Assembly: GCA_003167415.1 (NCBI GenBank)
Contig: PMTF01000024.1
Location: 72,174 to 136,173 of the forward strand
From: Acidimicrobiaceae bacterium
GTDB lineage: Bacteria > Actinomycetota > Acidimicrobiia > Acidimicrobiales > RAAP-2
Length of the DNA stretch: 64,000 nucleotides
Reading direction: 5' to 3'
Shown here: positions 45,212 through 54,200 of the stretch, piece after piece
How positions within the stretch are numbered: the first letter of the stretch is position 1
Layout of the letters: each line of letters begins with the position of its first letter
Notes under the pieces: generated by a model
Database searches by the model: none
What the model saw: only the letters and a program-made list of their open reading frames with translations
Told to the model about the DNA's origin: nothing
Program-made: the position numbers and the translations under genes

Positions 45212-45994
45212 TTACGGGTTAGGCGCTGACTTGAAGTATGCGTCGTAGTCCATCGCTGGCACGCTACCTACGACTTGGAGCTTTCTGAGTAATTGCATGA
45301 CGAAGTAGATCAGAGCAACCTTCGACTCGCTGTGGTCCACACTTGTTTTGGCATCTTCCTTGACTCGATCTCGATTTACGACAAACCCACCATGCTCCAC
45401 GGCACAACCAACATCTAAGCCGTAAGTGAATTTCTTTGTTTCACGACTATCAAGATCACTGATACAACTCTCGAAAGGTTCGCCAAACGGGGGACTCCAG
45501 TTGCTTCGTCGAGAGAGTATGCCGCCAATGATGCGCTTTGGCACGACTGGGCTGCGCACGCCATCGGTGTAGGTAATTTCGACCGAGGTTCGATGGAGCT
45601 TGCGAACAGTTGCAATCTTGTCTGCAGCGTATTCCACGTTTCCCTTGTCGAGATCCTGCTTAACTTCGAAGGCGGCGTAGACACTTTCGGCGGGAATGTA
45701 CTTTGCTCCACCGACTTCGAACAAGAGAGGCGAAAAGTGCCGGTCATGGATTACGACATCAATCTGTTCACTCTGATGGCCGTTTGAATCGACGACGAAC
45801 GCCTTGGCTACGCCATAGCGTTTTGGAAGAAACTCGTCCAGCATGCGAAGCCAATCCAACTCAGTCTGATCCCCTTTGGTGCCGGGGTGAGAAGAAATAT
45901 CACTCAAGCCAAGGTCGGCACAGAGTTTGGCTTGGCGGATGACGAAGGCGGCGGTTAGATCGAACTGGTTCTGCTCCTCAAAGTTTTCGCTCAT
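45212..45994 (-). CDS. nucC: CBASS effector nuclease NucC
   Basis: 260 aa. Very close to E. coli NucC along its length as I remember it: PGTKGDQTELDWLRMLDEFLPKRYGVAKAFVVDS, then QIDVVIHDRHFSPLLF, PAESVYAAFEVKQ and GSVPAMDYDAYFKS. The PD-(D/E)xK catalytic residues are Asp79, Glu110 and Lys112 (ID-x30-ExK spacing). NucC trimers bind cyclic tri-AMP, pair into hexamers and degrade double-stranded DNA, killing the infected cell. Last gene of the CBASS operon; its start overlaps the TRIP13 stop by four bases. Some databases may label this family DUF6602. Confidence 0.92.
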   Translation of the reverse strand: MSENFEEQNQFDLTAAFVIRQAKLCADLGLSDISSHPGTKGDQTELDWLRMLDEFLPKRYGVAKAFVVDSNGHQSEQIDVVIHDRHFSPLLFEVGGAKYIPAESVYAAFEVKQDLDKGNVEYAADKIATVRKLHRTSVEITYTDGVRSPVVPKRIIGGILSRRSNWSPPFGEPFESCISDLDSRETKKFTYGLDVGCAVEHGGFVVNRDRVKEDAKTSVDHSESKVALIYFVMQLLRKLQVVGSVPAMDYDAYFKSAPNP

Positions 45995-46929
45995 TCAGAC
46001 TGCCCCAATTCTGCATCGAATGGTCGAGTTGGCTTGAATGATTCTGCAAGCGCTATCAGTGCTTGGCCCGTAATAGGCACCTGTTCATTCATAGCTTGGA
46101 GTACAGCCGTAGGAATGAAGCGTTGCCTTAGATCGGAGTATGAGCAGCCATAGGCCCTCTCACCAATAGGACCAGTTAGGCGAGCCACTTCCGCGATGTC
46201 TTCATCAGTAATCGTCGCGTCAGCAAAAGACCGCCTCAGTAGTTGTTGTCGATGGTCATCATCTGGGCGCTTGAACTCAAGGACTGCCGCCGCTCTACGT
46301 CGAACAGCTGGGTCGATGGCGTCAACGCGGTTGGTGCACATGATGGTCAACACCGGCAGGCGATCTCGGCGTATGCCATTGATGCCACGGATGAGTGCGT
46401 TCACTCCGGCGCGATCCTCGTGATGCATCTGTGCCAATTCTCTTGATTGGGCCAATGCATCAGCTTCGTCAATCAGGAGGATCGTACCGTGACGTAGGTT
46501 GCCTTCTCGGCTTCGCCCCGCTTGGGCGTGCTCGCGCACTTGCTCGAATGCTTTTGTGAGGAGCGTGGTCATCTCTCCTACAGCCCCATGCCCGCGTGCG
46601 GAGAGACTCAAGGAATACATGTACACAGGCACAGCAAGTTCGTTAGCTATCGGATTTCCGACAGTCTCTGCAAGCTCCGTTTTCCCGCTGCCGACATCCC
46701 CAGCAAGAACAACGAGGGGTGTACGGTCCTTGACTTCGTTGACGGCAAAGATCACTTTGCCGTGTGCCTTTCGACTCCATTCTTCAACAATGGCCGGATC
46801 TAGGAGCACTCGGGCTTCCGCAACTAGATGACTCTTGATTGCGTCTATCCCGAGGAGCCCGTCGTATCGCTCCTGCGCTCGATCGTTCGGAAACTCTTCG
46901 ACTTCGGAAAACAGGCCTTCTTCACTCAT
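45991..46929 (-). CDS. cap6: CBASS TRIP13-like AAA+ ATPase (Cap6)
   Basis: 312 aa. Walker A GDVGSGKT (77-84), Walker B ILLIDEAD (150-157), sensor 1 TIMCTNRVDAID and the arginine-finger region DPAVRRRAAAVLEFKRP identify a Pch2/TRIP13-type AAA+ protein. In type III CBASS it disassembles the active HORMA-cyclase complex and so switches off signalling. It starts inside the end of the HORMA gene (four-base overlap), as expected for the conserved operon order. Confidence 0.93.
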   Translation of the reverse strand: MSEEGLFSEVEEFPNDRAQERYDGLLGIDAIKSHLVAEARVLLDPAIVEEWSRKAHGKVIFAVNEVKDRTPLVVLAGDVGSGKTELAETVGNPIANELAVPVYMYSLSLSARGHGAVGEMTTLLTKAFEQVREHAQAGRSREGNLRHGTILLIDEADALAQSRELAQMHHEDRAGVNALIRGINGIRRDRLPVLTIMCTNRVDAIDPAVRRRAAAVLEFKRPDDDHRQQLLRRSFADATITDEDIAEVARLTGPIGERAYGCSYSDLRQRFIPTAVLQAMNEQVPITGQALIALAESFKPTRPFDAELGQSE

Positions 46930-47435
46930 AGTGGTCGAAAGGTCTCGCGTTCGACTCGGACTCCACCTGCGCTATATCCATGATCGACTTGCCAGTATCC
47001 GTCACCATCACCGGGGAGTGAACCGCTAGATCTTTGGAATGGCAATGATTTCTTGAAGGTTGTACGCTGCGAATCTGTAAGGTCCCACCACTTCTGGCTA
47101 TACGACATGAAGTTGAAGTATGTTGCCCCGACCAACGCAGCCTTCGCGTAGACGTTGCCAGCGTCGGAATCACCGTGCAGTCCTCCGTCTGGACCAATGG
47201 TGTATCTCCACGACAGCATGCGCTTGTCGCTTTTCTTGAATCCGAACTCGTAGACAGCGACGTAGCCGTTCGCCAGCATCTCGATCAATTCAGTTTGGTA
47301 ATCTTCGAGGTCGTTGGCGCTTGGTCGTTCGTAATGGATGGAGCACTGATATAGGTCAGTGACGACCTTCGATGCCAGTTGCTTGGCATGTGTCCGAGTG
47401 AACGTTGTGGTAGTAGTAGAAGTTGATGACATCAT
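46926..47435 (-). CDS. cap7: CBASS HORMA-domain protein (Cap7)
   Basis: 169 aa. FTRTHAKQLASKVVTDLYQCSIHYERPSANDLEDYQTELIEMLANGYVAVYEFGFKK is the N-terminal core of bacterial HORMA proteins; GATYFNFMSYSQKWW and KSLPFQRSSG follow, and YSAGGVRVERETF forms the C-terminal safety-belt end. The single-HORMA layout matches E. coli MS115-1 Cap7. HORMA proteins bind peptide motifs, close, and then activate the CD-NTase. A Ser/Thr-rich N-terminal tail (SSTSTTTTTF) is of unknown significance. Confidence 0.92.
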   Translation of the reverse strand: MMSSTSTTTTTFTRTHAKQLASKVVTDLYQCSIHYERPSANDLEDYQTELIEMLANGYVAVYEFGFKKSDKRMLSWRYTIGPDGGLHGDSDAGNVYAKAALVGATYFNFMSYSQKWWDLTDSQRTTFKKSLPFQRSSGSLPGDGDGYWQVDHGYSAGGVRVERETFRPL

Positions 47436-48404
47436 TTATCCTTTGAAGGTCGGTCCCAGGACGGTTTGCCAACATTCGACCTCACGTCCTTTAGTGGGTG
47501 CGAAACGGGCCTCGCTGATTGCATTGAACGCTCGTTGAGCTGCCGTAACAATCCTCTGACGATCACTTTCAAGATAGAGACCGGCCACGTTGTTAGAGGT
47601 GTTCACTGGATCAAGCACTTCGATTGGTGATTTCGACCGTGCAGGAATCTCACTCTGTCGGTAGAAATCTGTGAATGACACTTGTTCTTGCAACTCAGTC
47701 TGCACGACATAGGCGAAGAAACGTTCGAGCGATGTTGGATAATCCGTCAATGAAAGGCCATTGTCCGCCAAGTGCGCCCATAGCAACTCGATCATGAAGG
47801 ATTTGAATCGAAAGTCTTCGTCACCTTGATTGACAGTCCGCTTCCACCACTTCGTGAGACGAACAAGTTGAGCAAACTGGGGTCCGTATTTTGATTTTCT
47901 GTCACGTATGAACTGAAGGTGCAAGGTGATGCTGGTGAGCACGCGTTCACCAGTGTGCTTACGGATTAGAAATCCGCGATCATCCTTCCCATCCTCATAG
48001 AGGACGGGAACAACGTCAACGTCAAGCTCGCTTCCTTTGAACTTCACGGTGACACAGTGTGTGCATTCAACGAACTGATCTCTGCCCATGTTCGAGTTGG
48101 CTTCGTAGAGGCGTTCAGCCAACCACGAAATCAGCTTGGCGTCACCGTTTGTCGGCGCCTCGGCGGCCTTTACGTAAATAGCAGTATCAAGATCATGCAC
48201 TTTCTTGAGTGCTGTTCCCTTTGCGACACTTCCCGAGTGCAGCATCTTCACAACCCCGTAATTCGGATCTGTGTCGATCTTTACTTTCAGTCGATCTCGC
48301 AACGAATTGGCTTGGGCGCGATACGTCGCGGCAGTCGCCGCAGGAAGGTTGACACTGTCTTCGGCGAATGCCTTGATCTCACTATGACCCACGCTCGGTG
48401 CCAT
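47436..48404 (-). CDS. cdnC: CBASS CD-NTase (CdnC-type cyclase)
   Basis: 322 aa. Nucleotidyltransferase active site: GS at residues 58-59 (MLHSGSVAKGT), the metal-binding DLD at 71-73 (KKVHDLDTAIYV) and a third Asp within SELDVDVVPVLYED (128-130). The C-terminal helical domain has LVRLTKWWKRTVN and SFMIELLWAHLADNG. With HORMA, TRIP13 and NucC downstream, the product is predicted to be cyclic tri-AMP, as for E. coli CdnC. First gene of the operon, with a start one base from the next gene's stop region. Activity should depend on HORMA binding. Confidence 0.93.
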   Translation of the reverse strand: MAPSVGHSEIKAFAEDSVNLPAATAATYRAQANSLRDRLKVKIDTDPNYGVVKMLHSGSVAKGTALKKVHDLDTAIYVKAAEAPTNGDAKLISWLAERLYEANSNMGRDQFVECTHCVTVKFKGSELDVDVVPVLYEDGKDDRGFLIRKHTGERVLTSITLHLQFIRDRKSKYGPQFAQLVRLTKWWKRTVNQGDEDFRFKSFMIELLWAHLADNGLSLTDYPTSLERFFAYVVQTELQEQVSFTDFYRQSEIPARSKSPIEVLDPVNTSNNVAGLYLESDRQRIVTAAQRAFNAISEARFAPTKGREVECWQTVLGPTFKG

Positions 48405-48715
48405 TAACCCCTCACACTTCTGACCCAGATATCATCGCCAGAGGTAGTGACATCGAACAGTCGTTCGCTCTTAATTCTACTGGGCCTCCGTTACTAATTA
48501 CAACGGCGTAGTTTCTTCGCCCAGGCGCTGCACCTCCGTGCGTTCAAGGGAAGGCGCACGCGAAAGGTATGGGAGCCACTGATTCCGGCGTGGTTCGCCG
48601 TTGTGTTTCTGGCTCGCCATCAGGCGACCTTCCCGATTTCAACTGGGAACTGGTGAGAGCGATGATCCATGAAGAGATCGTACGATACGAGGTTTCCGAG
48701 ACAGTCCTGACCGGG
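48405..48715. other. CBASS upstream region without a supported gene
   Basis: The stretch between the CBASS start and the DUF6650-like stop has only short opposing frames (about 48544-48768), with no recognisable product. It contains the promoter candidate described separately. Confidence 0.5.
48474..48503 (-). promoter_or_regulatory. Candidate promoter of the CBASS operon
   Basis: On the reverse strand, TTGTAA (-35, 48498-48503) and TAGAAT (-10, 48474-48479) are 18 bases apart. The -10 box ends 69 bases before the cdnC ATG at 48404. Both boxes differ little from the sigma-70 consensus, so constitutive low-level expression is likely. No operator is evident. Confidence 0.4.
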
Positions 48716-49252
48716 TCAGTTTCTCCCAAAACGATGCCAGTCAGGGTCCTCTGATCCGTCTTCAGCATCGTTTACCTCGGCAGGGAGTATGACTGCCAGT
48801 TCGTCTTCTAAGTCGATGCCAAACTTCGCCGAAAGTTGCGCGATGTGGATTCCAAAGACAGCGCGCAACTCTCCGAGCGCATCGTTGAACATCCATCCTG
48901 GTGTCCCTGGCATCCATGGCTGCAGTCTCATGGGACCGTCTCGAAGGCCGCCGGTTGCGGAGAGGAAGCTTCGACATGCCGCCCTCATCGCACGCAAGTG
49001 GGGGGCTATGTCCTCGTCGTGGCCATCGAGATTGCCGAGTTGGTTCGTCATGAAACGCCGCATCTCCAAAATCGAATCCACGCAATGTTCGGGAATCTCC
49101 ACCTCCCACGGTGCGTAGAGAACCCGGCGATCCTCTAAGTAAGTGAGAACCCGTCGCGCTGAGGCAATTTTCGCAACTCCTGGGTCCCAACTCACACCGA
49201 AGATCGGGCAGGAGATTCCTGTCAGTCTTCGTGCTACTTCTGAAAACTTCAT
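48716..49252 (-). CDS. DUF6650-like protein of unknown function
   Basis: 178 aa. Starts MKFSEVARRLTGISCPIFGVSWDPGVAKIASARRVLTYLEDRRVLYAPWEVEIPEHC. From memory this matches an uncharacterised family (DUF6650) seen in defence and resistance islands. There is no catalytic motif I can name; the C-terminus is acidic (NDAEDGSEDPDWHRFG). Third gene of an operon with an ImmA/IrrE-XRE protein and a PIN-like toxin, 10 bases after the latter, so it may be a third component of the toxin-antitoxin module. Confidence 0.6.
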   Translation of the reverse strand: MKFSEVARRLTGISCPIFGVSWDPGVAKIASARRVLTYLEDRRVLYAPWEVEIPEHCVDSILEMRRFMTNQLGNLDGHDEDIAPHLRAMRAACRSFLSATGGLRDGPMRLQPWMPGTPGWMFNDALGELRAVFGIHIAQLSAKFGIDLEDELAVILPAEVNDAEDGSEDPDWHRFGRN

Positions 49253-49262
49253 CCCCGATGCC

Positions 49263-49751
49263 TCATGAGCCCAGGACGAAGCGGGCCTTCTCGGTCCGCA
49301 GCATCTCGTACGGACTCATCGACTTGACGTGAAGGGCAATGCAAGCGTTTGGAATCTTGATCTTCTTGACCGAGTTCGCTGCAACCTCGTGGGTCACGAC
49401 ATCAAATCCGTGAGCAAGTGCATGGGCCACCAGGTAGTAGTCAGCTACTTGCAGAAACGTACTCACTGCTGATGCTTCATACCCGCCGCTCCCGGCCCAG
49501 GTACTCACCGCAGCGAGACTTGGAACGATGTCGTTGTCCGGAGGAAGAAAGAACTCCGACCCCCGTGCCTTCGCCCACTCAGCCAGTTCGTCATCGCCAC
49601 CGATAAGTTCATCACGGACCTTCTCGATACTGAAGACCTTTCCCTCCTGGTTCCCTACATCGAGCCATTCCCAGAAAGCGGGACAGAAGTCGAAGCTGTA
49701 GTGCAGATTCTTTGCTTGGATGAAGATGTTCGAGTCGAGTAAGTATGTCAT
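49263..49751 (-). CDS. DUF4411 PIN-like toxin
   Basis: 162 aa. Starts MTYLLDSNIFIQAKNLHYSFDFCPAFWEWLD, the N-terminal acidic motif of PIN-like RNases, and contains VFSIEKVRDELIGGDDELAEWA and DYYLVAHALAHGFDVVTHE with further acidic residues. DUF4411 proteins pair with XRE-COG2856 regulators as toxin-antitoxin modules, and exactly such a gene is directly upstream (one-base overlap, TGATG). Expected to cleave RNA when freed from the partner. Confidence 0.85.
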   Translation of the reverse strand: MTYLLDSNIFIQAKNLHYSFDFCPAFWEWLDVGNQEGKVFSIEKVRDELIGGDDELAEWAKARGSEFFLPPDNDIVPSLAAVSTWAGSGGYEASAVSTFLQVADYYLVAHALAHGFDVVTHEVAANSVKKIKIPNACIALHVKSMSPYEMLRTEKARFVLGS

Positions 49752-50929
49752 CAGCCGACTCCGAGCCGTATCGCCAGCTCATTGAACGTCGAGACTTTTT
49801 TGAATCCGAGCATTTGGAATGCGTCTCGATGGAGCGTCTGCCCTTCGAGGGTGCTTTCGATGAGTGCCCGTGCAAACCGCTTACTAACTCGCACTGGTTG
49901 GGTGTTGTAGAAGTTCCCTCCTCCACCTGGACGTTCTTCCAAGATGGCGAGAATGCGTTCCAACTCGTCGGCGTACTCATCTCGATACTGCGACAGGGTG
50001 AGATAGCCAGTATCGAAGAGACGGCGCAGGACAACAAGGGTGCTCACCTTGAACTGACGAGCGAGTCGCTCAAGGTCATCTGTCAGGTTGTCTCGATTCA
50101 GCTCAACGCCACGGAGCGCAGCCGCTGGGAGGAGAAACTCTGCAGCGACTTCGTTGCACCACCGCTCCGTCGTGTTACTCGGAGAGGAACTCATCTCCGC
50201 ATCGTCAACTCCAGATTCTCCGAGCCAGATGTGCACAAGCTCGTGAGCGAGCGTGAATATCTGCGCTGCCTTCGTGTCGGACCCATTGACGAAAATCACA
50301 GGGGCTAGTTCGTCAGCAAGTGCGAACCCTCGGAATTCCCTCGGATCGAGCTTGCGGTGGGTGTTGCTTCCGACTATCCCGCTGACCATCACAAGCACGC
50401 CGTGCCGGTCAGCTTCTTCGAGCAGACGCCTGAATGCTTCGCTCCAGCTCGTCCCTCGTTCGACAGGTGCAAACGAGAGGACAGCGCTCATCTGTGCAGC
50501 AGCGCCAACAACATCCATTCCAACGGTAAAGGTGCCCACGAATGGGACCGGCTCCTCCCGGTGGACCCTGGCATAGTCTCGGTACCACTCTTGGCGTTGC
50601 TGACACTGATACACCGTGTCGAGCAGATCGGGACTTGCCTGCCCGATCTCAGCATCCCCGATCGTTCGAAAGTCCGGGACCGGCAGCGACTCGTCCGGCG
50701 GTTCCGACAGGAATAAATAGCCGATCGGGGTGTGCGTCGCCTGGGCAAACTTCTCCAGTTGCTTCAAGGTGGGCTCTTTCGTTCCGGCTTTCCACTCATC
50801 CAGGTCGGGAAACCTTGTATCGAGGTTCGGTGGAGAGATTCCAGATCGTTTTCCTGCCCAGTCCAGTAGTGTCGCCCGGACGGCGACTCGCACGGTCACT
50901 GCCCGCACCGAAGAGTGTTGAAGGTGCAC
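49751..50929 (-). CDS. XRE-ImmA/IrrE antitoxin-type metallopeptidase
   Basis: 392 aa; internal starts a few codons downstream (for example at VTVRVAV) are equally possible. An N-terminal XRE-like helix-turn-helix (LLDWAGKRSG, LDEWKAGTKEPTLKQLEKFAQATHTPIGYLFL) is followed by an ImmA/IrrE zincin with LAHELVHIWLGE (HExxH) and EVAAEFLLPAAAL. In this architecture the regulator both represses the operon and can be a protease sensitive to cues. It overlaps the DUF4411 toxin start by one base. Confidence 0.88.
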   Translation of the reverse strand: MHLQHSSVRAVTVRVAVRATLLDWAGKRSGISPPNLDTRFPDLDEWKAGTKEPTLKQLEKFAQATHTPIGYLFLSEPPDESLPVPDFRTIGDAEIGQASPDLLDTVYQCQQRQEWYRDYARVHREEPVPFVGTFTVGMDVVGAAAQMSAVLSFAPVERGTSWSEAFRRLLEEADRHGVLVMVSGIVGSNTHRKLDPREFRGFALADELAPVIFVNGSDTKAAQIFTLAHELVHIWLGESGVDDAEMSSSPSNTTERWCNEVAAEFLLPAAALRGVELNRDNLTDDLERLARQFKVSTLVVLRRLFDTGYLTLSQYRDEYADELERILAILEERPGGGGNFYNTQPVRVSKRFARALIESTLEGQTLHRDAFQMLGFKKVSTFNELAIRLGVG

Positions 50930-51074
50930 GTCAACACGTTTTCAGAGCTGAGAGGGTTAGTGGAGCCGGACATGGCATGATGATACGAGAATGGACTATC
51001 ACCGGCAGGGAACAGCCCATTTCGTTACAGACCGAGGAAATCTGATTCGAATTTCCCGGTGGCGACCACCACCA

Positions 51075-51142
51075 GGTGATCGACCACGGTGAGCTCGTGG
51101 TGCCAGCACGCTCCAGCGATGGAACGGAAGGAGCATTGCTCC
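51075..51142. repeat. Divergent repeat copy R2
   Basis: Partner of R1 (45121-45189), same orientation. Located between the relaxase stop and the XRE-ImmA gene. Internally it contains ccacggtgagctcgtgg, an imperfect palindrome. The rest of 50930-51206 shows no gene. Confidence 0.6.
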
Positions 51143-51206
51143 ACTCCCGTGGCGCTGGGGAGCCCGTAGCGGCGGCAGCGGACGATAATGGCGCCTACGT
51201 GCTGAC

Positions 51207-54200
51207 CTACAGATCAAGGCCGAAGTCATGGCTGGGCGGCTCCAGGAGGCCGTCGCCGGAAGACATGTAGACAGCCTTCGCTGGGGCAGTCTCAGCCACT
51301 GTGAGTGCGTAGGCCCTCTGGACGGCGCTAAGGACACGACTGCGCTGAGTCTCTTGTTCGTGGCTAACAGTTGCATCGTCAACGATGGTGTCAGGATTGT
51401 CAATGCCCCAGCGGTCCAGGTAGGCCGCGCCGGTGGAAACCTCCAATACCCACTGCTCGTAGAGCTCGCTTGCCTCAGGAGCATCGCCGAATTCCTGCAC
51501 CCAGGCGTCATCGTGTTCAATTGCGATTTCGGCGAGGCGGCGGGCCCGCCGTTCGATAGCGTCGGCTCGATCACTCAGCGCTGATACGACATCGGGGTCA
51601 GTGAGCGCAGTTGGACGGGCGAAAAGGCCGACTACGAGCTCGCTCGTAGTTGAGCTGGGGTAGCCCACGTCGGCCACGTATCGATCGATGCGGTAGTGCA
51701 GGACGCCGGCCACGTCGTCCGCGTCCTCGAACGAACGACCCGTGACAAGCGGCAGCAGTTCGGTGTCAACGTCGAAACCCCGATTCTCCGCGTCTCGTAG
51801 CTGGGCGAGCAGTGCTGCGTACGCGGGGGAGGCCTTGGCCTGGGCGAATTCGGTATCGCTGAGTCCCGACTGGCTAAGAACTTCATCCCAGCGCGGACCG
51901 TCGGCCAGGGCGACGATGGTGTCGTATTCGGCGACGAGTGCGGCGATGGACTGAGTCTGGGATAGACGGATCATGTCGGTGGCGGATACGTCGGCCCCCT
52001 CGTGGCGCAGTACGCCGGTGAGCACTTCCAGGGCGCTCGGGACTTCGCTCATCCCGTCGTGGCCGGTTGACGGATCGGGGTCGTAGTGGGTGTCCACGTA
52101 GAGGTGGTTGGACTCTGCGCCTCGCGTCAAGGCGACGTAGAGCACCTCACGGGTGGTGGTAGGACTGGCGAACGCGTGCGCGGTGTCGACCGTACGTCCC
52201 TGGGCGCGATGCGCCGTCGAGGCGTAAGCCAACTCGACGTTCTCGGCGACGTAACTGGCCGGCAACACCACCGAGCCGTGTCCACTCGTCCGGGTGACGG
52301 TCATTGAGCCGTCGGCGTGCGTCGCCGAGACAATCCACTCGTCGCCGTTCTTGACCCAACCCGAGTCCGTCGTGAGACGACGGTTGTTCTCGCGCGTAAC
52401 GACGAGGTCGTTGGCGCCGGCCGTCATGGCCCCGGCGACGTCGACACCCTCTTCGATGACTGCACCACTGGCGACACGCTCCGCGCGGGCGCGCTCGTTG
52501 AGCTCGTTCACGGTCGCGGTGTCGCCGGCGAGCATTAATGAATGCAGGCCACGATCGGTGTCGACCCTCCACGCCGTGTAGAGCGCGTCGAGCATCTCGT
52601 CACGAGTTCCGTCAGCGATCCGCCCGTGCGTCGCGTAGGTGGCGAGAGCCGAACTGGTACCACGACGGATCCCTAGACCGGCCTCTTTCTCCCACGCTGC
52701 CTTGAAGCGACGAACGTCGGCCAACGTTGGAGCGTCCTCGCCGCGGTCTCGCACCAGGGTCCGGAACATCCCTCCGGCGTCCACACTGGAAAGCTGGGCC
52801 CAGTCGCCGACGAGGACGACCTTGGCCTGCGCGTCGAGGGCGGCTGAGATGAGTTCATCGAGTGCGAACGTCGAGGCCAGACTGGCCTCGTCCACCACTA
52901 CCAGCTGACAGGCGCGAAGGGTCCAGCGAGCCAGCGCTTCCTCGCGCCGGCGAATACCTTCGTGTAACCGGGCGTTCGGTACTCGTCCGGCGAACGCGAC
53001 TAGGCGCGCCTTCTCGCGCAACTCCGCGAGTTCGCGAGCTCGCTGGCCGTGCTGGCGGTGCTCGTAGAGCCACTTGGCGAGATTGTCGGTGTCAATGCCC
53101 ATGTCGTCGCCTAGGACTTCGGCGGCCGCGGCCGACGGCGCGAGGCCGGTCACCGAGCCGGCACCGTGCTCCAGTTCCCAGGCGGCACGCAGCCCCGCCA
53201 TGGTGGTTGACTTGCCCGTGCCCGCGGGCCCGACTAACAGGTCGAGGACCCGACCCGAGGTAGTGATCTGCTCGACGCAGAGGGCCTGGTCATTCGAAAG
53301 CTTGAAGGTCTTGCCGGGGAGTCGTTGCTCGGTCACTTCGGCCACCGTGGCGCTGGATACCACGGCCGTGTCGAGGCGCTGGCCGGCGTCGAGGAGACGC
53401 GCTTCGGCGTCGAGAAGTGTCGTCGAGGTGTAGAGGAAGTGGCCGGTTCCCTGGAACTTCGAGGTGCCGTTGGCGCGAAGCAGGAAGCGCGGCGTGTGGT
53501 GCAAGTTGGGAGTGGTGATGAGAAGTGCCTGGGCAACGGCAAGGTCGGTAGCCCGAGAGGCGGTGAGAATGCGCTCTGCGGGCTTGGTGAAGCGGACCCC
53601 CTGCATCTGGCGAAAGACCTCCGCCTGGACGTTGGCACGAGAGAACGTGGGCCGCTTGGCGCTCACTATTTCCAGGGCCGCGTTGGCGATGTCGAGCAGG
53701 ATTTCGTCCTCGAACTCCGCGCTCGTGAAGGCGGGCACGTCTCGGCCACCGAGCTCCTGCACCCACGCCAGGGGCTCATCGTCGAGATAGGGCGTGGCCC
53801 GAGCTGTCCACTCCTCGGTCAGGTCCCCGAGGCCTACCCCTTTCTTCGCTCGTCGGGTGGACAGAGTCGCCATCTGGCGCAGTTTGAGCACTTCGACGTC
53901 GGTAGGGGCGCGCCCGTGATCGTCCGCGAACTGGGTGATGAGACGATCCTTCGCAGTGACGATGGCGGCGGTTCGCTGCGAGAACTCGTCCATCAGGCGC
54001 TTCGAGACACCGGCCACCTCCCACTTTGGGGCGGTGCTGGAACGCCGGGTGTGGGCCTCCCAGTCCCAACCGAGTTCGGCGGTGAGTAGATCAGAAAGGA
54101 CGCCCTGGTGCATCTCGGAGAGCATGACCGTTGAGGCGAAGAGTCCCCGGCTGTCGAGGGTGCGCCAGACGCCGTCGCTAACGGCCTGGACCCGGTTGAG

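Noticed and set aside
48544-48768. Small opposing frames upstream of the CBASS operon
   Set aside because: No ribosome-binding site or recognisable sequence; overlaps the end of the DUF6650-like gene.
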